Assembly: GCA_026126305.1 (NCBI GenBank)
Contig: JAHCJI010000005.1
Location: 1 to 64,000 of the forward strand
Direction: 5' to 3'
Source of the DNA: Phycisphaeraceae bacterium
GTDB lineage: Bacteria > Planctomycetota > Phycisphaerae > Phycisphaerales > UBA1924
Length of the DNA stretch: 64,000 bases
The translations under genes were made by a program, and so were the position numbers. A model generated the notes under the pieces. That model saw only the letters and a program-made list of their open reading frames with translations. It had not been told where the DNA came from and ran no database searches. Positions 18,111 through 27,296 of the stretch are shown piece by piece. The first letter of the stretch is position 1, and each line of letters starts with the position of its first letter.

Positions 18111-19275
18111 GCCGCTCGATGGCCGCCTCGATGGTCCCTCGCTTCTTACAGAAGGCAAAACGGACAAAACGAGCGCCCCGGGATCGATCGACGTAGAAAC
18201 TCCCCGGCGGGATCGCCGCCACGCCCACGGCTTCGACAAGGTGCTTGCTGAAGGTCACGTCGCCATCCAGCCCCAGCCCGGTCGAGACCGCCGAGTGATC
18301 ACACATCACGAAGTATCCCGCCTCCGGTCGGTAGACCTCCAGCCCCGCGCGCTCGAGGGCGTCGCAAAGCAGGTCGCGGTTGGTTCGCAGGTTCTCCCGC
18401 AGGAATTCGGTCGAGTCCATGTGTTCGAGCAACGCATGGGCCGCCGCGGCCTGGGCCGGTGTGTTGGCACAGAAAGTCAGGAACTGGTGCGCGCTCCGTA
18501 CGCACATGGTAAGCGTGGGCGGAGCCACCGCCCAGCCCACCTTCCAGCCCGTAGCGCTGAAGAGCTTTCCGATGCTGCCCAGGGTGATCGTGCGTTCGGC
18601 CATGCCCGGATAGCCCGCCAGCCGGCGATGCTCGCCCCGGTAGACCAAGTGGTCGTAGACCTCGTCGGTTATGGCGATCACGTTGTGCTCGACGCAGAGC
18701 CGGGCGATTTCGGTCAACTCCTCGTGCGAGAACACCTTCCCAGTCGGGTTGTGCGGCGTGTTGAGCAGGATGGCCTTTGGCGAAGCGGCAAACGCCGCTT
18801 GCAGGTCAGCAGGCTCGTACGTCCAGCGTCCGTCTTCGCCCGGCGAGAGGGTGACAGGCAAGAGCCGAGCACCAGCCATGGACGCAGTGGCCTGGTAGCT
18901 GTCGTAGCAAGGCTCAAAGACCACCAGCCCGTCGCCGGGGTTCAACAGCCCGAGCATGGTGGCGGCGATGGCTTCGGTGCAGCCGCACGTCACGGTGACC
19001 CAGGCGTCGGGGTCGACCTCGAACCCACCCATGCGGGCAAACCAAAGCGCGACGCCTCGCCGCAGATCAGGCAGGCCGGTCATAGGAGCGTACTGGTTGG
19101 CACCCATCGCAGCGGCCCGGCCCATCGCTTCGAGCATGGCCGCGGGGCCGTCAAAATCCGGGAAACCCTGGGAGAGGTTTACCGCGCCGTGCTTGTTGGC
19201 CAGCGCCGTCATCTCTGCGAAGATGGTCGAGCCAAAGGGACGCAAGCGATCCGACACGAGGCTGGTTATAGGCAT
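18070..19275 (-). CDS. PLP-dependent aminotransferase, class I/II (methionine/kynurenine-type)
   Basis: Fold-type I aminotransferase of 401 residues. The PLP lysine is Lys237 in TLGSIGKLFSATGWKVGW. Other anchors are NLSQGFPDFDGP, CGCTEAIAATML, ILLNTPHNPTGKVFS and AITDEVYDHLVY. The N-terminal NLSQGFPDF and C-terminal RFAFCKKRGTIEAAIERL resemble YbdL/kynurenine aminotransferases, so methionine, kynurenine or aromatic substrates are likely. Its 3' end overlaps the phosphohexomutase gene by 41 bp on the opposite strand. Confidence 0.92.
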   Translation of the reverse strand: MPITSLVSDRLRPFGSTIFAEMTALANKHGAVNLSQGFPDFDGPAAMLEAMGRAAAMGANQYAPMTGLPDLRRGVALWFARMGGFEVDPDAWVTVTCGCTEAIAATMLGLLNPGDGLVVFEPCYDSYQATASMAGARLLPVTLSPGEDGRWTYEPADLQAAFAASPKAILLNTPHNPTGKVFSHEELTEIARLCVEHNVIAITDEVYDHLVYRGEHRRLAGYPGMAERTITLGSIGKLFSATGWKVGWAVAPPTLTMCVRSAHQFLTFCANTPAQAAAAHALLEHMDSTEFLRENLRTNRDLLCDALERAGLEVYRPEAGYFVMCDHSAVSTGLGLDGDVTFSKHLVEAVGVAAIPPGSFYVDRSRGARFVRFAFCKKRGTIEAAIERLSILSRATHALRR

Positions 19276-19304
19276 GCCCCGAGGATACCGCGCTACCCTG
19301 CACC

Positions 19305-19796
19305 ATGCACGCCGTTGGCTCGACCCTGCCGGCTATCACCATCCCCCCCACGCCGGGCCTGTGCGATACACCAACGCCACTGGCCAACCTGCTCGCCATG
19401 GGGCCGATGGTCCTGTATTCCTATCCGGCTGACAATACCCCGCTCTGTACCCGGCAGGCGTGCATCGTGCGCGACACCATGCGCGAACTGGCCAGCGAGT
19501 TGCACCAATCGGGCCTACGGGTCGTGGCTATCAGCCCTCAGGGGCGTACCAGCCACGATCGCTTCGCACAGCGTCACGAGCTGGGATTCCCCATCATCGC
19601 TGACGAGAATAAGCACATCCTTCGAGCACTCGATGCCTTGGGCCCATTGGGTATTCCGCGACGCGTGACCTACTTGATCGATCGCGATGGCCGTGTGCTC
19701 GACGCGATCGCGGCCGACGTGCGCCTGTCGCGGCACCGACATTTTCTGGAGCGGGCCTCGAGCTACGTGCGCGATCATGGTTCGCCATCGAACTGA
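19305..19796 (+). CDS. Peroxiredoxin, BCP/PrxQ-like
   Basis: Thiol peroxidase-like protein of 163 residues. The peroxidatic motif PADNTPLCTRQAC has Cys48 and a second Cys53 five residues on, the spacing of PrxQ/BCP enzymes. Other family segments are VVAISPQGRTSHDRFAQRHE, LGFPIIADENKHILRALDAL and RRVTYLIDRDGRVLD. It likely reduces peroxides with thioredoxin. It starts 29 bp from the divergent aminotransferase start, so the two share an upstream region. Confidence 0.88.
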   Translation: MHAVGSTLPAITIPPTPGLCDTPTPLANLLAMGPMVLYSYPADNTPLCTRQACIVRDTMRELASELHQSGLRVVAISPQGRTSHDRFAQRHELGFPIIADENKHILRALDALGPLGIPRRVTYLIDRDGRVLDAIAADVRLSRHRHFLERASSYVRDHGSPSN

Positions 19797-19874
19797 TCCG
19801 AGTCCACAGAAGAATGCTGTTCGTACATCGTTGGCATTTGGAATGGGGATTCCCCTACATTGCTCGTAAAAGGC

Positions 19875-19902
19875 TTGCATCGGACTTGTTTTTTGGTAAT
19901 CT
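19875..19902 (+). promoter_or_regulatory. Candidate sigma-70-type promoter
   Basis: TTGCAT at 19875-19880 and TAATCT at 19897-19902 are separated by 16 bp, 45 bp before the HAF-repeat gene start. The match is moderate and found by eye only. Confidence 0.4.
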
Positions 19903-19946
19903 GAACCAGGATCGCCGATGGAAGTCTCGCAAGCAGGGGGACCATC

Positions 19947-21251
19947 ATGATCAAAGACCTCGCATCGCATCGGGCATGGCTGAGCGCCATGGGTATGACG
20001 GTCTTGGGCTGTGGCATGTCGGCCCAAGCCCAGAGCGAGTTCCACCCATTGGGCTTTCTGCCCGGCGGCGGCACAAACACCACGGCTTCGAGCATCAGCA
20101 ACCTTGCCCTGGCCGGTGGAAGAGTCGATCAAGTCGTCATCGCTGGCAACGGCGATGGCCCACGCGGTCGTGAAGCCTTCCGATGGACTCTGGCCGATGG
20201 CATGATCGGACTGGGCAATCTGGGTGGTGGCTTCGCATTCAGCAACGCAACCGGCGTCAGCAGCGACGGCACGTACATCATCGGCGGCGCTGCGGCCTTG
20301 CTGGGCATCGAGGCGTTCCGTTGGAGCATCGATTCCGGCATGATCGGCCTGGGCGACCTGCCAGGCGGACCCTTCCGCAGCGAAGCGAACGGGATCAATG
20401 GCGATGGAACCATCGTCGTGGGCGCGAGCAGATCCGTCTTTGGTCCCTTTGGCGATGAAGCGTTTCTCTGGACCGAAGCGGGCGGCATGATCGGCTTGGG
20501 CACTCTGGTGGGCTTCGATGGTTTCTCCAGTGCGGAAGCCATCAGCGATGATGGACTGGTCGTCGTCGGATCATCGGGCTTCGACGTGGAATCGGCACTC
20601 CCCTTCCGCTGGACACCAACCACGGGCATGGTCGAAATGCCCACGCTGCCATCGCAGGGCCCCAACGGCAACGCCCTGGGCCTGAGCGCCGACGGCCAGG
20701 TCGCCGTCGGCTGGTCCACCGATTCCCGCGGCCAGATGGCCGTGCGTTGGACTGCCGCCGGCATCGAAGAACTGGGCCGCCTTGCCTCCTTCGAAGGCTA
20801 CAAACTTTCGGCCAGCGCCATCACCGACGACCACGCCATGATCGTGGGCTGGGCCGAACGGGGGACCGACCTGATCGCGTGGACGTGGACCGAATCCACC
20901 GGCATGCAGACACTGCACGACACGCTGACCCAGGCGGGCCTGGACCTCGCCGGCTGGCGGCTGGGCCTGGCGCTCGACGTTTCCTTCGACCCACAAAGCG
21001 GCAAGACGGCCATCGTCGGCTCGGGCACCAACCCGATGGGACAGAGCGAGGCCTTCCTGGCCATCATCGACCCCAGCCCGCCCTGCCGCGTCGACCTGGA
21101 CGGCGATGGTGAGGCGACCATCTTCGACTTCCTGCTGTTCCAGACGCTCTTTGACGCGATGGATCCGCGAGCTGACTTCGACGGCGACGGCCTGTTCACC
21201 GTGTTCGACTTCCTGTTCTTCACCACCGCCTTCGCCGACGGCTGTCCTTAA
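19947..21251 (+). CDS. Secreted HAF-repeat protein with C-terminal dockerin-like (GC-type) tag
   Basis: Exported protein of 434 residues. After a signal peptide (WLSAMGMTVLGCGMSAQAQ) come about seven repeats of about 45-60 residues with the HAF signature, for example RWTLADGMIGLGNLGGG and LWTEAGGMIGLGTLVGF. These form a predicted beta-propeller on the cell surface. Residues from about 372 form two Ca-binding-like loops, DLDGDGEATIFDFLLFQ and DFDGDGLFTVFDFLFF, ending ADGCP. This is the C-terminal tag shared with three other proteins in the window. The function of HAF proteins is unknown. Confidence 0.88.
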   Translation: MIKDLASHRAWLSAMGMTVLGCGMSAQAQSEFHPLGFLPGGGTNTTASSISNLALAGGRVDQVVIAGNGDGPRGREAFRWTLADGMIGLGNLGGGFAFSNATGVSSDGTYIIGGAAALLGIEAFRWSIDSGMIGLGDLPGGPFRSEANGINGDGTIVVGASRSVFGPFGDEAFLWTEAGGMIGLGTLVGFDGFSSAEAISDDGLVVVGSSGFDVESALPFRWTPTTGMVEMPTLPSQGPNGNALGLSADGQVAVGWSTDSRGQMAVRWTAAGIEELGRLASFEGYKLSASAITDDHAMIVGWAERGTDLIAWTWTESTGMQTLHDTLTQAGLDLAGWRLGLALDVSFDPQSGKTAIVGSGTNPMGQSEAFLAIIDPSPPCRVDLDGDGEATIFDFLLFQTLFDAMDPRADFDGDGLFTVFDFLFFTTAFADGCP

Positions 21252-21259
21252 AAGTAACC

Positions 21260-21343
21260 GTGCAAGCCGCACAGGGCTTGCACGCGTCATCAAGCCGTGT
21301 TTCCAGGAAACCGCCGGCGTCGCCTGTTGAGCGACACCGGCGG
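21260..21343. terminator. Two hairpins between convergent genes, bidirectional termination region
   Basis: A 9-bp perfect stem at 21260-21283 (GTGCAAGCC, loop GCACAG, GGCTTGCAC) is followed by a 13-bp stem with one mismatch at 21311-21343. Neither has a clear U-tract. Their position between two converging stop codons supports transcription termination or mRNA end protection. Confidence 0.55.
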
Positions 21344-21432
21344 GTCCGAGGGCAAGCGGGGCGCTTGACCCTCCTCCTGTGGAGGGAATGAGAGAGGGCA
21401 TTGGACATTCGCGGACCGGGCCACGAATCGGC

Positions 21433-22557
21433 TTAGCAACCCGCAGCAAACTCGTTCTGGAAGGCCAGGAAGTCGAAGATCGTGAGTTGGCCATCGCCGT
21501 CAAAGTCGGCCCGGCGATCGCCCGCGGCAAAGGCGTTCTGGAACGCCAGGAAGTCGAAGATCGTCAAGCGGCCATCGCCGTCGAAGTCGGCCCGGCAAGG
21601 CACGCCACCATCGATCGGCCCGCCACGCACGGTGTCCACTTCGGTGATGTTCTCGAGCCCGTTGGTACCAAACTCGCTGCGACCGTCGGGCCCGGGGTTG
21701 GGCGAGCCGGCCTCTTCTTTGCTGTACTTGTCGTTCCAGCGGTAGTTCTGCGGGTCCTTGGGGCCTCCCTTGTTCGCCTCGATGTCGAACGAGCCGAGCG
21801 TACGCAGGTCCTGCTGGGTAAATCCCAAAGCGCCGTAGTCGACGGCGAACTCCACGACGGTGTTGTCGGTGGGGCTCAGACGCACGAAGAGCACACGTTG
21901 GCCGGTGGCGTGCAGCACGCCGTCGCCGATGATGTCCGAATCGTACCCGTTCAACCCGCTTTCCTCGTCGGGGTTATCGCTCTTGGTCACGGCGCGACCG
22001 GTCCGGCCCCTTCGATCGGCACCGCCCACGTCGCCGTTGGTGTCGCGGTAGCCGAACGTACCCAGCGTTCCGAAACGTGTCACGGGGTCGATCTTCAGTT
22101 CGGGCTGGTCGGCAACCAGCAGCACACCGAATCTCCCATCGGGATCGGTGCTGATCGAGAAGCCGTAGCGTTCGATCAGGCCCATCTCGTTGCGGTCACC
22201 GCCGGAAGTGAGGTGGTCGCGACCGGCGAGTTTGATGGCCACGTACAAGTACCTCTCGTCGAAGCCGGCACGCACCTGGGCGATGTCGATGTACTCGAGG
22301 TACTCCTTGGCCCCAAAGCGGCCGTGGAAGAAATCGAAGGCCGAGGTCATCGGCCTCTCGTACACGTCCTGCTGGTAGATGTCGCAACCCGCGTCGACGT
22401 CCCAGCGCAGTTCGCCATCGGGACCGACGTACCGATTATCACTGGTGACGCAGTCGATGAACGTCGTGGTGTACACGGGCTCGCCCGGCGTGGCCAACGC
22501 TTGCCCGACCAACGCGGCCAGGGCTCCGGCAACCGGGATGATGCTCTTGCTCTGCAT
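21433..22557 (-). CDS. Secreted protein with C-terminal dockerin-like (GC-type) tag
   Basis: Exported protein of 374 residues. The signal peptide is MQSKSIIPVAGALAALVGQA then LATPGEP. The body contains DIAQVRAGFDERYLYVAIKL and VEFAVDYGALGFTQQDLRTL, resembling the sugar-binding DOMON/CBM9-like sandwich in surface proteins, a tentative reading. The C-terminus has two tag repeats (DFDGDGRLTIFDFLAFQNAF and DFDGDGQLTIFDFLAFQNEF) and ends AAGC. ATG at 22557 has AGGAGA upstream. It lies 116 bp after the subtilase stop on the same strand. Confidence 0.85.
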   Translation of the reverse strand: MQSKSIIPVAGALAALVGQALATPGEPVYTTTFIDCVTSDNRYVGPDGELRWDVDAGCDIYQQDVYERPMTSAFDFFHGRFGAKEYLEYIDIAQVRAGFDERYLYVAIKLAGRDHLTSGGDRNEMGLIERYGFSISTDPDGRFGVLLVADQPELKIDPVTRFGTLGTFGYRDTNGDVGGADRRGRTGRAVTKSDNPDEESGLNGYDSDIIGDGVLHATGQRVLFVRLSPTDNTVVEFAVDYGALGFTQQDLRTLGSFDIEANKGGPKDPQNYRWNDKYSKEEAGSPNPGPDGRSEFGTNGLENITEVDTVRGGPIDGGVPCRADFDGDGRLTIFDFLAFQNAFAAGDRRADFDGDGQLTIFDFLAFQNEFAAGC

Positions 22558-22673
22558 GTTTCGTCTCCTGATAGAGTGCCTTTGAGCCGCCGTCGTCGCA
22601 CGCGCGAATGGTTTGGCGGTCATCTATCCGGAGGGAGCTTCCAGGCCCGTGATACGTGAAGTTGAACATTTCT

Positions 22674-23912
22674 TCAAGGCTGGCTGCGTTGGAACGTCAC
22701 GCCGCGAACGACCAGCAACGCATCGAGCCTGCCGGTGCCCAGTTCGCGTTCATAGCCCGGGTTCAGCGCATCGATGTTGATGCTCTGTTGCAGCAGCCGA
22801 TTGCGGACGGTGCTGGCTGGCTGCGCTGGATCGGCCGACCAGTACAGCGCGGCGACCCCGGTCACCAGCGGCGCAGCAAAGGACGTCCCGTCGGCGCGGC
22901 CGTACCCGCCGTCGGGCGTGGTGCTCGTGATGGCAACGCCCGGGGCCGACAAGGCAACATGCTCTCCGTAGTTGCTGAACCAGGCCCGGCGGTCCGTGTC
23001 ATCGGTCGCGGCCACGCCCACCACACCCAGCTCGGGCCTGGCGCTGGGGAAGCGCACCGGGCTTGAAGTGTCCTCGTTGCCCGCGCTCGAGACGATCAGC
23101 ACGCCCTCGGCCCGGGCGTCCATCAGGGCGAAGTCCACGAGCATGGTTTCCTGGGTCGTTCCCATCGAGATGTTCATGAGACGTACCCCACGATCCATCG
23201 CGTAGTACATCGCCTGCACCATGCGGAACGTACTGGTCATGCCATCGGCGTCGAGCGCTTTGAGCGGCAGGATGCGAACCTCGGGCGCGACGCGCACGAT
23301 CAAGCCGGCCACAAGCGTGCCGTGGCCCACGGCTTCGTCGATCAAGCCATTGCCATTCGTATCCAGACCATCCCCGATGTCCCGAAAGTCGTCGGTGCCG
23401 ATCAGAAAGTTCCAGCCTCCAGGCTCGATCCTTCCTAGAAACACCGGATGGGTCGCGTCGAGCCCCGAATCGATGACGGCCACGACCACGCCATGCCCGG
23501 TCGCCGAGCTCCGGGCCGGATCGGCGTGGATGATCGACAAGGCAATCTGCCGCTGGTACGCACCCGAAGTGCTCGCCACGAAGATGCTCTGCGTGCCGGG
23601 GTCGGGGTTGGTGTCGCGTCCGGTATAGTTCGGCTCGGCCCACTCGACGGCCGGATCGAACTCGATGTCATCGACGAACTCTTCCTCGTCGCCCTCGAAG
23701 ACCCGGATGAGGTAGATCGGCCTGGATGGGATGCGATCGAGGATCTCGGTGCCGTACTCGACGCGCCAACGCGCGATGAAGGCCGCCACGTCGGCATCGG
23801 CCACGAAACGCACCACAACCTCGCCCGGCACGACCTTGTCGTCGTCGTCGGCCCGTGCTGCAAGCACGGCCCAGAACAGGAACACACAGAGAACGCAGAT
23901 CTTCCGGGTCAC
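22674..23912 (-). CDS. Exported S8 family serine protease (subtilase)
   Basis: Subtilisin-like protease of 412 residues. The catalytic triad is complete: Asp148 (VVAVIDSGLDATHP), His197 (VGHGTLVAGL) and Ser344 (GTSFAAPLVTG); the oxyanion Asn lies in SSAGNEDTSS. A signal peptide (VTRKICVLCVFLFWAVLAAR then ADDDD) precedes an N-terminal propeptide-like domain (about 25-100). I chose the GTG at 23912: it overlaps the CHAT-gene stop (GTGA), has GGGAGG 7 bp upstream and gives a clean signal peptide. A longer frame starts at 23945. The overlap implies coupled translation with the TPR-CHAT protein, though this protease is exported and CHAT is cytosolic. Confidence 0.9.
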   Translation of the reverse strand: MTRKICVLCVFLFWAVLAARADDDDKVVPGEVVVRFVADADVAAFIARWRVEYGTEILDRIPSRPIYLIRVFEGDEEEFVDDIEFDPAVEWAEPNYTGRDTNPDPGTQSIFVASTSGAYQRQIALSIIHADPARSSATGHGVVVAVIDSGLDATHPVFLGRIEPGGWNFLIGTDDFRDIGDGLDTNGNGLIDEAVGHGTLVAGLIVRVAPEVRILPLKALDADGMTSTFRMVQAMYYAMDRGVRLMNISMGTTQETMLVDFALMDARAEGVLIVSSAGNEDTSSPVRFPSARPELGVVGVAATDDTDRRAWFSNYGEHVALSAPGVAITSTTPDGGYGRADGTSFAAPLVTGVAALYWSADPAQPASTVRNRLLQQSINIDALNPGYERELGTGRLDALLVVRGVTFQRSQP

Positions 23913-26617
23913 TGGATCCCTCCCGTCATTTGCAAAGATGCCCATTGCCACGCCGGGACGCCTTCTTGGATCGCGTCGCGCTGGGCGCGGGCGAGTCCCG
24001 AGGCGATCGACGAAGATGAAACCACGCCAGAGCCGTACAGGCTCTCGAACAGCCGAGATGAGGCCCGATCGTGCAAGGGCCATCGCGACGATACCACGGC
24101 GCTGGCGCCGTGCGTCAGCAACGACCAGACCAGGCCCGTGCGGTCCTCGGTCGATGGTCCACCCGATCGCCCCGACTCGCAGCCGGCAAGCACCAACAGC
24201 GCCCCGGGCCGGACCGACTGTGCCAGCTCAGTGCCCGAGATCCACCGATCGTGCAGTCGCAGCCGAGACGCCAGCGGGTGGCGAGGCGAGTAGACGCAAT
24301 GGGTTGCAAGGTGCGCCACGTCGGCCCGCTCCATCGCTTTGAGCACAACATCGGCCGTCGCGTGCTCGCCCGCAAAGACCTCGCCCAGGCCCCAGGCTCG
24401 GACGGCCTGCGTGGCCTCGACTTCCATCCACGGTGCCAGTCCATCGCGCACGCCGACGGCCATCGCGCTTCCGGTCTTTACCTCGCCCATGCCGCCCAGC
24501 AGCAATCCCGCGCTGACGCCGGGCACCATGATCGGATCCATGCGCTCGATCAGCGGCCGCCCGCCGATGGGCATCGCTGGCCAGGGTGCTTCGCCCAGCA
24601 CGCCCGGAATGCTCAGGCCCACGGTTCGCGCGCCGTCGAGATCGTCCGCCAATGGTTCGAGCAGGCTGGCAGCCAGATCCGCCACGGTCGCTCGCCAGGG
24701 GGCATCGATGTCCACCGGGTCGGCGAGCAGCAGCCCGAGCCTCCCGATCGCACGCGAGACTCCGCTCACCGATGCGAGCGCGCGATGCACGCGTACCCGC
24801 CCGTGACGCAGCACCAGCACGCCCACCGATGGCCCCTCGAGAAAATACAGCAGCATGGCGCTGCCATCGGCAAGGCGCGACTGGCACGCCTCCAGGCACA
24901 ACGGTTGACCAACCAGACGGCGATGTGGCAGCAGCGCATCGGCGCGATCGCTCCAGCGGGCCAGTTCATCCTCGAGTCGAGCGATGCGAGAACGGATCGT
25001 GCCATCGGTATCCGGATTCCCTTCGAGCATCGCGTAGTACACGTTCAGCGCATCGCGAGCGGCCCGCCATTGGTCCCCCGGCCCGTCGGGACGGTCACGT
25101 GGAGACCCCATGGCGTCCAGCAGCGATCGCCCACGCAGCCGCTCGATAGCCTCGAAGGCAAGGGTCAGGTCTCCCGTGTCCAGCGCCCCGGACATCGTGT
25201 CCACGTAAACGTCGCGCCAGCTCTGCCCGCAGGCGATCCGCCAACGATCGGCCCGCAGCGTGCCGCGGATGGTCTCGGCCTCGCGCATCGCCCGTAGCAA
25301 CGATTCGACCGACGCCACCACGTCGCCATCGTCACGGCACAGACGCCCACGCAGGTGGGCCGTGAGCGCGCGCGTGGCGGTCAGACTCCGGGCGGTCGGA
25401 TCGGCTTCGAGCACGTCCAGGTGCATCCGCGCGTGCTCCGGGTGGCCGGCGTCCAACCAGGCGCTGGCGAGCCACCCGTGGGCCCAAGCCAGCCGTGCCG
25501 GGCGGTCGGACAGAGCCGCGCGTGCCCATGCCCAACGCGTCTGGGCCATCGCGTGCTCGCCCGCCTCGATGTCCAGCGCGGCCAGGGCAACCCGGCACTG
25601 GGCCGCCAGCACCGGGTCATCTTCCCCCAGTGCATCGAGCAGACCTTCGAGCACCACCGCCGCCACCTTGGCGTGCTCTCGGCCCGCCATCAGGCACGAG
25701 GCCAGCCCCAGCCGGGCGCGGAGCCCCTCGCGCCGCAGGCCGGCGGACTCAAGCTTCGGCAGGCACTGGCCCAGCGCCAGGATCGCCTCGCGGCGCGCAC
25801 CCAACAACGCGAGCGCTTCGGCGCACTCGGCCTCCAGCCGGGCCGCATCCGCCCCGGCCCCGTGCGATTCGAACCGCTGGCGTGCCCACTCGAAGCGCTC
25901 CAGGGCCGCGTCCAGACGGCCCTCGCGGCTGTATAGGTCGGCCAGGTTGCCCCCAACGATCGCCGCCCCGTGCCCGTTTCCAGCCCGCTCGAAGGCATCC
26001 AACGCGTGCAGGAAGGCCGACTCGGCCTGGGCGAAACGGTCCAGGTCCAGCAACGCCTCGGCCCGGTTGCTCGAGAGCGCTCCCAGGAGCATCGGCTGGT
26101 CGGCCAGCAGGCCCAACGCCCGGTCGAAGGTCGAGATGGCCGCCTCCGGGCGGGCACGCATCCGCTGTACGATACCCAGGTTCAGCAGCGCCTTGCCATG
26201 GCCCAGCGTGTCGCCCTGTCGAGCGAACGCGTCGCGGGCCGACTCGGCGCTCGCCTGCGCCTCGCCCAGCCGACCGGAGCGTGCCAGCGGTTGTACCGCC
26301 GTCAGCCGTACCTGTCCCAACGCCGTGTCGTCCCCGGCCTCGATGGCCGCCCGGCCCGCCTCCTCCAGCAGCGCCCCGGCCTCCTCGAATCGGTTGGCAT
26401 AGCACAGCACGTGGGCCCTAGCCGACAGCAACTCCACGCGCAGCCGCGGATCCTCGCAACGCGCCATCGCGAGACGATCGGCGACATCGACGGCGCGACG
26501 CAGGTCGCCCAACACCAGGGCTTTCAACTCGCCCGCCAGCGCGCGCACGTCCGCGCGGTCGTCCAGCGAGCGCGCATCGGCGAGGAATCCGTCGAGCTGT
26601 TCGAGCAGGGCCGTCAT
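23909..26617 (-). CDS. TPR-CHAT (caspase-like) protein
   Basis: Protein of 902 residues without a signal peptide. Residues 1 to about 480 are helical tetratricopeptide-like repeats, for example ALLNLGIVQRMRARPEAAIS and GNLADLYSREGRLDAALERF. The C-terminal CHAT domain (about 600-902) has the caspase-type dyad His773 (VAHLATHCVYS) and Cys813 (LVLAGCESGRSG). The architecture equals that of the TPR-CHAT protease in type III-E CRISPR systems, but no Cas gene is near. Such proteins cleave a partner after activation through the TPR part. Its stop overlaps the subtilase start; its start is 3 bp after the stop of the unknown gene upstream, which marks it as an operon member. Confidence 0.9.
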   Translation of the reverse strand: MTALLEQLDGFLADARSLDDRADVRALAGELKALVLGDLRRAVDVADRLAMARCEDPRLRVELLSARAHVLCYANRFEEAGALLEEAGRAAIEAGDDTALGQVRLTAVQPLARSGRLGEAQASAESARDAFARQGDTLGHGKALLNLGIVQRMRARPEAAISTFDRALGLLADQPMLLGALSSNRAEALLDLDRFAQAESAFLHALDAFERAGNGHGAAIVGGNLADLYSREGRLDAALERFEWARQRFESHGAGADAARLEAECAEALALLGARREAILALGQCLPKLESAGLRREGLRARLGLASCLMAGREHAKVAAVVLEGLLDALGEDDPVLAAQCRVALAALDIEAGEHAMAQTRWAWARAALSDRPARLAWAHGWLASAWLDAGHPEHARMHLDVLEADPTARSLTATRALTAHLRGRLCRDDGDVVASVESLLRAMREAETIRGTLRADRWRIACGQSWRDVYVDTMSGALDTGDLTLAFEAIERLRGRSLLDAMGSPRDRPDGPGDQWRAARDALNVYYAMLEGNPDTDGTIRSRIARLEDELARWSDRADALLPHRRLVGQPLCLEACQSRLADGSAMLLYFLEGPSVGVLVLRHGRVRVHRALASVSGVSRAIGRLGLLLADPVDIDAPWRATVADLAASLLEPLADDLDGARTVGLSIPGVLGEAPWPAMPIGGRPLIERMDPIMVPGVSAGLLLGGMGEVKTGSAMAVGVRDGLAPWMEVEATQAVRAWGLGEVFAGEHATADVVLKAMERADVAHLATHCVYSPRHPLASRLRLHDRWISGTELAQSVRPGALLVLAGCESGRSGGPSTEDRTGLVWSLLTHGASAVVSSRWPLHDRASSRLFESLYGSGVVSSSSIASGLARAQRDAIQEGVPAWQWASLQMTGGIQ

Positions 26618-26620
26618 GGC

Positions 26621-27217
26621 TCAAGGGCCCGAGCCGGGCCCGACCTCCAACGCGGGCACCACCATCAGCAGGGCGCCCACCCGAACCTCCAAACGAACGT
26701 GATCCACCCCGGGGCCCAACGGCACGCGGACCTCGAAGAAGCCCAGGTTGTCCACGGGCGCTTCGGCCACGACGCCCACGGCCTCGCACCGCACCCTTGC
26801 GCCGGGGTCGATGTCCACGCCAGACACGCGGCCGGTGATGCCATACTCGGCCGCAAGCGCCGCAGGGCCCACGTCGAGACCGGCCGGCAGTTCGGTGGAC
26901 ACCGGCTCGCTGGCGATCGAAAGCCGCACCGTGTGGGCACCGTCCACCATCTCGTCCACCACCTCGTACACCACATGGCGGGTGCCGGGTATCGCCGGCG
27001 AGCCGGATCGGAAGGCCGGACGCATGCCCGCCGAGAGGTCCGCAACCAGCGTGGCAATGGCCTCGATCAGGCCCGGGCGGCGCTCACCCATGGGGCCCCG
27101 GGCTGTGGCCCGGGCAATCCTCGTGAGCACCGCAGCGTCGACGTGGAACAACGCCTCGAGCCTGCCGGCCCGGCCCAACGCGGCATCCAGGTTATCACTG
27201 CCCGAGGGTTCCATCAT
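26621..27217 (-). CDS. Unknown protein between ECF sigma factor and TPR-CHAT protease
   Basis: Protein of about 198 residues of no family I recognise. The N-terminal third is helical (LDAALGRAGRLEALFHVDAA, PGLIEAIATLVADLSAG). A hinge (RPAFRSGSPAIPGTRHVV) leads to a strand-rich C-terminal domain (about 95-190) with VRLSIASEPVSTELPAGLDV and NLGFFEVRVPLGPGVDHVRL, like a small beta-sandwich. No membrane segment or zinc motif is seen, so it is not a classic anti-sigma factor. Start could be ATG 27217, ATG 27214 or an upstream TTG. It is 3 bp from the CHAT gene and 80 bp from the sigma gene. Position makes it a candidate CHAT substrate or sigma regulator; this is inference. Confidence 0.68.
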   Translation of the reverse strand: MMEPSGSDNLDAALGRAGRLEALFHVDAAVLTRIARATARGPMGERRPGLIEAIATLVADLSAGMRPAFRSGSPAIPGTRHVVYEVVDEMVDGAHTVRLSIASEPVSTELPAGLDVGPAALAAEYGITGRVSGVDIDPGARVRCEAVGVVAEAPVDNLGFFEVRVPLGPGVDHVRLEVRVGALLMVVPALEVGPGSGP

Positions 27218-27296
27218 CTCATCCAGAGCACGTCCTACCCGTCCTGATACCAAGGATGCCCCAACAGGTGGAAAATGCCAGCCAAGAGGGAAGCAG

